From NCBI GenBank assembly GCA_025963265.1, contig JAOPUY010000020.1:1-5186 (forward strand): 5,186 nucleotides of DNA, read 5' to 3'. Every line of letters begins with the position of its first letter. Position 1 is the first letter of the stretch. Of the stretch, positions 5,142 through 5,186 are shown one piece after another. Below the pieces are notes generated by a model, which saw only the letters and a list, made by a program, of their open reading frames with translations, was not told where the DNA came from and searched no databases. Both the position numbers and the translations under genes were made by a program. This DNA is from Frankiales bacterium (GTDB lineage: Bacteria; Actinomycetota; Actinomycetes; Mycobacteriales; Jatrophihabitantaceae).

Positions 5142-5171
5142 AGCCCGGCTATGCCCCATGTTTGCTGGGCT
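5142..5171. repeat. Inverted repeat at the window edge
   Basis: AGCCCGGC (5142-5149) pairs with GCTGGGCT (5164-5171), eight pairs with one G-T, around a 14-base loop. No T-tract follows on either strand, so it is not a convincing terminator. It could be a regulatory stem or part of an element that continues beyond the window. Confidence 0.35.
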
Positions 5172-5186
5172 AGATGCCGTTCTCGG

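Larger units (their letters stand above)
4852..5186. other. Gene-poor upstream region with small inverted repeats
   Basis: No convincing gene, RNA gene or mobile element is recognised in this 335-nt stretch. A plus-strand frame is open from 4972 to the window edge, but its codon use is unlike the neighbours and its product is unfamiliar. The region holds an AT-rich palindrome near 5005-5018, duplicated 8-bp words at 5029-5059 and a longer inverted repeat at 5142-5171. GCGTTA (4873-4878) and TAACGC (4915-4920) form a further spaced inverted repeat. It may hold regulatory sites for the flagellar operon or for a gene beyond the window. Confidence 0.4.

Noticed and set aside
4972..5186. Plus-strand frame open for about 71 codons to the window edge, with GTG and ATG codons inside
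   Set aside because: Third-position GC is clearly lower than in the real genes here, no good ribosome-binding site precedes a start, and the product (ending near MFAGLDAVL) is not recognised. It could be the start of a gene beyond the window but cannot be supported.
4852..5186. Cyclic-di-GMP riboswitch upstream of the flagellar operon
   Set aside because: I looked for the conserved GEMM core words on both strands and did not see them; only short generic inverted repeats are present.

Overview
The window suggests a high-GC, flagellated actinobacterium. The IF-1, L36 and S13 proteins are of the actinobacterial type, every recognisable gene is GC-rich, and the FlgN/FlgK/FlgL/FliW/CsrA set is typical of motile Gram-positive lineages. 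The genus cannot be fixed from sequence alone. All recognised genes lie on the minus strand, so transcription runs from high to low coordinates. The long plus-strand frames are GC-rich shadows of these genes.

Layout in transcription order. (1) Positions 5186-4793 are a gene-poor upstream region with several small inverted repeats, ending in a sigma-28-like promoter (4825-4851). (2) A late flagellar operon follows: flgN (chaperone), flgK and flgL (hook-filament junction proteins), fliW and csrA (the partner-switch pair controlling flagellin translation). Its order matches flgN-flgK-flgL-(yviE)-fliW-csrA of Bacillus subtilis. The flgK/flgL and flgL/fliW junctions are tight, suggesting translational coupling. 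(3) A terminator-like hairpin directly follows csrA, with a possible infA promoter and a second hairpin close behind. (4) After a roughly 200-nt leader with mutually exclusive inverted repeats comes the ribosomal block infA - rpmJ - rpsM, the usual start of the actinobacterial infA-rpmJ-rpsM-rpsK-rpsD-rpoA-rplQ operon. The window ends five bases after the rpsM stop codon, so rpsK and later genes are outside it.

The flagellar genes form one export-and-assembly module. FlgN escorts FlgK and FlgL, which join hook to filament, while FliW holds or releases CsrA, the likely repressor of flagellin translation. Neither flagellin nor flgM is present here. The ribosomal genes are housekeeping.

The items most worth a second look are these. 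The rpsM gene carries an in-frame TAG plus a cluster of changes at normally near-invariant residues, yet stays in frame to its proper stop. The rpsM leader can fold into two hairpins, one with a loop complementary to the rpsM ribosome-binding region, recalling the S4-binding alpha-operon pseudoknot. The infA leader has competing inverted repeats. fliW and csrA share a reading frame separated by a single TAG. No clearly new multi-gene system is visible.
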